From Casp-actino8 sp964563545 (GTDB taxonomy: Bacteria > Actinomycetota > Acidimicrobiia > Acidimicrobiales > Ilumatobacteraceae): DNA of 16,083 bases. The translations under genes were made by a program, and so were the position numbers. The notes beneath the pieces are model-generated. The model searched no databases and was not told the DNA's origin. It saw only the letters and a program-made list of their open reading frames with translations. This document shows positions 14,394-16,083 of this stretch, one piece after another. Positions within the stretch are counted from its first letter, which is position 1, and every line of letters begins with the position of its first letter. The DNA lies in NCBI GenBank assembly GCA_964563545.1, contig CAZLXB010000036.1:1-16083 (forward strand), written 5' to 3'.

Positions 14394-15080
14394 TCAGTCG
14401 TCGACGACCGACGAATCGGTCGAGGGCGACGGGCGATCGATGAGGTTCTGAACGGCACGAAGGGTTGCTGCAAGGTGCTCGGTGTGGACGTCGATGGTGC
14501 GCTCCACGTCACCGGCTACGGCGGCCCGCATGAGTTCGAGGTGATCGTTGCGGTGCGGGACCTGTCGGCCGTCGGGTTTGCCCACGAATTGATAGAGACG
14601 CGCGCGGTCCATGAGGGCGGCGATCTGCGCGAGCAAGGTGCGGTTGGGACAACGCGACATGAGCGCCAAATGGAACTCTCGATGCGCGGTCTGCTGCTCG
14701 ATCGGATCCTTGGCTTCCACGAGGGCGGAGAATGCGGACTTCACGACCGCGACGAACGAGCCGTCGCCGCGCGCCAAGGTGATCGAGTCACGAAGTGCAA
14801 CCGGCTCGAGGAGAAGGCGGACCGAGTAGAGCTCGGCGGCCAGAGTCGGGTCGACGACGGCCACGCGGGCTCCCCGTTGCGGTGCAAGGTCGACCAATCC
14901 TTCGCCGGCGAGTCGGCGTAGCGATTCACGGATCGGGGTGGGGGACACCCCCCAGTCGTCGGCGAGGCGTTCCACCGGGATGCGGTCACCCGGGCGCAGG
15001 CGACCCGACCAGATCTCGGAACGAAGTCGGCGGTCGGTCCAGTCGGCCCGAGTGGGCGGCGCAGTTTGGAGTTCGACCAT
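14394..15080 (-). CDS. GntR-family regulator with FCD effector domain
   Basis: This 228-residue regulator has a winged helix (about 15-75) with the GntR signature PVERLADDWGVSPTPIRESL and RLAGEGLVDLAPQRGARV. An FCD all-helical effector domain follows. Likely metal ligands are H137 (HREFHLAL), H180 (RNDHLELM) and H202 (HTEHL). The residue four before H137, commonly Asp, is His133. FCD regulators sense carboxylic acid metabolites and usually repress catabolic operons. It is the first gene of an operon with FAH-fold, extradiol and FAD-monooxygenase genes, so self-regulation by a pathway intermediate is likely. Its promoter has TTGACC and TAATTT with 18 bases between them and no leader. Confidence 0.93.
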   Translation of the reverse strand: MVELQTAPPTRADWTDRRLRSEIWSGRLRPGDRIPVERLADDWGVSPTPIRESLRRLAGEGLVDLAPQRGARVAVVDPTLAAELYSVRLLLEPVALRDSITLARGDGSFVAVVKSAFSALVEAKDPIEQQTAHREFHLALMSRCPNRTLLAQIAALMDRARLYQFVGKPDGRQVPHRNDHLELMRAAVAGDVERTIDVHTEHLAATLRAVQNLIDRPSPSTDSSVVDD

Positions 15081-15086
15081 GCAGGG

Positions 15087-15116
15087 AAATTAGACCCCCA
15101 GAGCCACCATGGTCAA
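15087..15116 (-). promoter_or_regulatory. Complete promoter of the catabolic operon (TTGACC-N18-TAATTT), leaderless
   Basis: On the minus strand TTGACC (15111-15116) and TAATTT (15087-15092) are separated by 18 bases, and TAATTT ends 6 bases before the GntR ATG. This is the best -35/-10 pair in the window. The -35 element overlaps the palindrome ACCATGGT (15106-15113), which could be part of an operator. Confidence 0.65.
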
Positions 15117-15130
15117 TAATCTATAAATTC

Positions 15131-15176
15131 TCCCCACCAAAGTTCTGGTGTTGGCTCCTCACCACGTCGGTGGGGA
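15131..15176. promoter_or_regulatory. Nested inverted repeats between the GntR and PhyH genes (operator candidates)
   Basis: TCCCCACC (15131-15138) and GGTGGGGA (15169-15176) are perfect 8-bp inverted arms, 30 bases apart. Inside lie two smaller dyads: CACCA-aagttc-TGGTG (15135-15150) and CACC-acgtc-GGTG (15160-15172). No T-run follows, so a terminator is unlikely. The position between two divergent promoters fits a regulator-binding region. The rest of the 141-base intergenic stretch (15081-15221) holds the two promoters and an AT-rich segment near 15114-15130. Confidence 0.45.
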
Positions 15177-15209
15177 ATCCGGTCCAGAAAACGACTCCAC
15201 CGGCAGAAC

Positions 15210-15215
15210 TACCTT
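15210..15215 (+). promoter_or_regulatory. Candidate -10 box (TACCTT) of the PhyH-family gene, leaderless
   Basis: TACCTT lies at -12 to -7 relative to the ATG at 15222. No recognisable -35 hexamer is seen 16-19 bases upstream, so an activator might be needed. Confidence 0.5.
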
Positions 15216-15221
15216 GACCTC

Positions 15222-16082
15222 ATGAGCAGCATCCCTCGCTTCGACAGCCAGTCAGCCCCAGCCGATGTTGCGGCCGCCGTCACCACTGTGGGTTGCGCAA
15301 TCGTCGAAAGACTCGTTCCCGATTCGACCATCGACCGTCTGCTCGACGAGATGGCTCCGCACATCGACGCCACTCCGAACGGTGCCGATGACTTCTCGGG
15401 GCGACTCACCAAGCGGACCGGCGCGCTTCTCGCCCGTTCGACCACGAGTCAGCACCTCATCGCCCACCCTCTCGTTCTCGGCACGGTCGATCATGTTCTC
15501 GGGCCCAACGCGACCAACTACCAACTGCACCTCACGCAGATCATCAGCATCGGGCCCGATTCGTCGGCGCAGCCCTTGCACCGCGACCAGTGGTGCTTCG
15601 ACTTCTTCCCCTTCCCTCCCGAACTCGATGTCGAGGTCTCGACGATCTGGGCTCTCGACGACTTCACCGAGGAGAACGGTGCGACACGGATCATTCCGCA
15701 CTCGCTTCTCGACGGCCGTGAAGCCTGCGCCGACGAGCACCGAGTGGAGCAGGCGGTCATGCCCAAGGGTTCGGTCGTCATCTACACCGGACGCACGATT
15801 CACGGCGGCGGCGCCAATCGATCAGCAAAGGTACGGCGGGCATTGAACGTCGACTACGTGCTCGGCTGGCTGCGCCAAGAGGAGAACCAGTACCTGTCGT
15901 GTCCTCCGGACGTCGCGCGCCGACTACCCGAGCCCATCCAGCGGCTCGCTGGTTACTCGTTGGGCTCGTATGCCCTCGGCTACATGGACGATGTCCGCGA
16001 TCCGATGGCCATGCTCCGCGGTGATTCGGGGACCTCGTCCTTCGGTGGCGACGGGTCGATCGTTCCGAACGTCACGAGATAG
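15222..16082 (+). CDS. Phytanoyl-CoA dioxygenase (PhyH) family protein
   Basis: This 286-residue Fe(II)/2-oxoglutarate dioxygenase has iron ligands H120 and D122 (LHRDQW) and H194 (IHGGGANRS), with R206 the likely 2-oxoglutarate-binding arginine. The WALDDFTEENGATRIIPHS segment is the classic PhyH core. It would hydroxylate a substrate using O2 and 2-oxoglutarate; family members act on phytanoyl-CoA, ectoine, polyketides and other small molecules, so the substrate is open. The start is supported by a TACCTT box 6 bases upstream, and the stop TAG lies one base before the window end, so the gene is complete. It is divergent from the GntR catabolic operon and may share its control. Confidence 0.92.
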   Translation: MSSIPRFDSQSAPADVAAAVTTVGCAIVERLVPDSTIDRLLDEMAPHIDATPNGADDFSGRLTKRTGALLARSTTSQHLIAHPLVLGTVDHVLGPNATNYQLHLTQIISIGPDSSAQPLHRDQWCFDFFPFPPELDVEVSTIWALDDFTEENGATRIIPHSLLDGREACADEHRVEQAVMPKGSVVIYTGRTIHGGGANRSAKVRRALNVDYVLGWLRQEENQYLSCPPDVARRLPEPIQRLAGYSLGSYALGYMDDVRDPMAMLRGDSGTSSFGGDGSIVPNVTR

Positions 16083-16083
16083 G

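Noticed and set aside
14378..14512. N-terminal extension of the FAH-family gene
   Set aside because: It overlaps the end of the GntR gene and lacks a start signal, while ATG 14377 has AAGGAG upstream.
15131..15176. Inverted repeats read as an intrinsic terminator
   Set aside because: No T-run follows on either strand, and both flanking genes point away from this region, so nothing needs to terminate there.
1..16083. CRISPR array, tRNA, rRNA, transposase or phage genes
   Set aside because: No spaced direct repeats, RNA gene signatures, transposase motifs or attachment-site repeats were seen on reading the window.

Overview
The window reads as a piece of chromosome from a high-GC Gram-positive bacterium of the Actinobacteria, most likely Acidimicrobiia-like (inference from sequence style only). 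The support is strongly G/C-biased third codon positions, an F420-type PPOX oxidoreductase, a DUF4916 protein (an actinobacterial Nudix-related family), a Nei2-like glycosylase, and many genes that start directly at a TANNNT -10 box with no Shine-Dalgarno. Coding density is very high. The longest non-coding stretch is about 140 bases, and no RNA genes, insertion sequences, CRISPR arrays or phage genes were seen.

Layout. (1) 1-3003 (+): the last codons of an upstream gene, a large two-domain FtsX/MacB-type ABC permease, and a TGATG-coupled F420-type PPOX protein. (2) 5994-3005 (-): a TauD/TfdA dioxygenase, ATGA-coupled 3-methyladenine DNA glycosylase I (tag), a DUF4916 Nudix-like protein, and a Nei2/Fpg-like protein whose N-terminus lacks the catalytic Pro-Glu. 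(3) 6050-11142 (+): a 159-residue protein of unknown function, adenine deaminase, an MFS transporter, a Nudix hydrolase, and an ATGA-coupled zinc alcohol dehydrogenase. (4) 15080-11139 (-): a compact operon of GntR/FCD regulator, fumarylacetoacetase-fold hydrolase, extradiol-type VOC dioxygenase and FAD monooxygenase, which looks like an aromatic meta-cleavage catabolic unit. (5) 15222-16082 (+): a phytanoyl-CoA dioxygenase family protein, divergent from the GntR gene across an intergenic region that carries several inverted repeats.

How the genes work together. In operon 4 the monooxygenase would hydroxylate an aromatic ring, the extradiol enzyme would open it, and the FAH-fold enzyme would act on the ring-cleavage product. 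GntR is the first gene, so it probably controls its own operon and perhaps the divergent PhyH gene. The converging alcohol dehydrogenase resembles aryl-alcohol dehydrogenases and could feed the same route. Group 2 combines base-excision repair and Nudix-type proteins with a 2-oxoglutarate dioxygenase, an unusual set.

The most distinctive points are a repeated leaderless-promoter arrangement (TANNNT ending exactly 6 bases before the start codon in six genes), the probable Nei-like pseudoenzyme, the tag-dioxygenase coupling, and a Cys in place of the DG-motif Asp in the FAD monooxygenase. No wholly new multi-gene system is evident; most of the window is ordinary metabolism and housekeeping.
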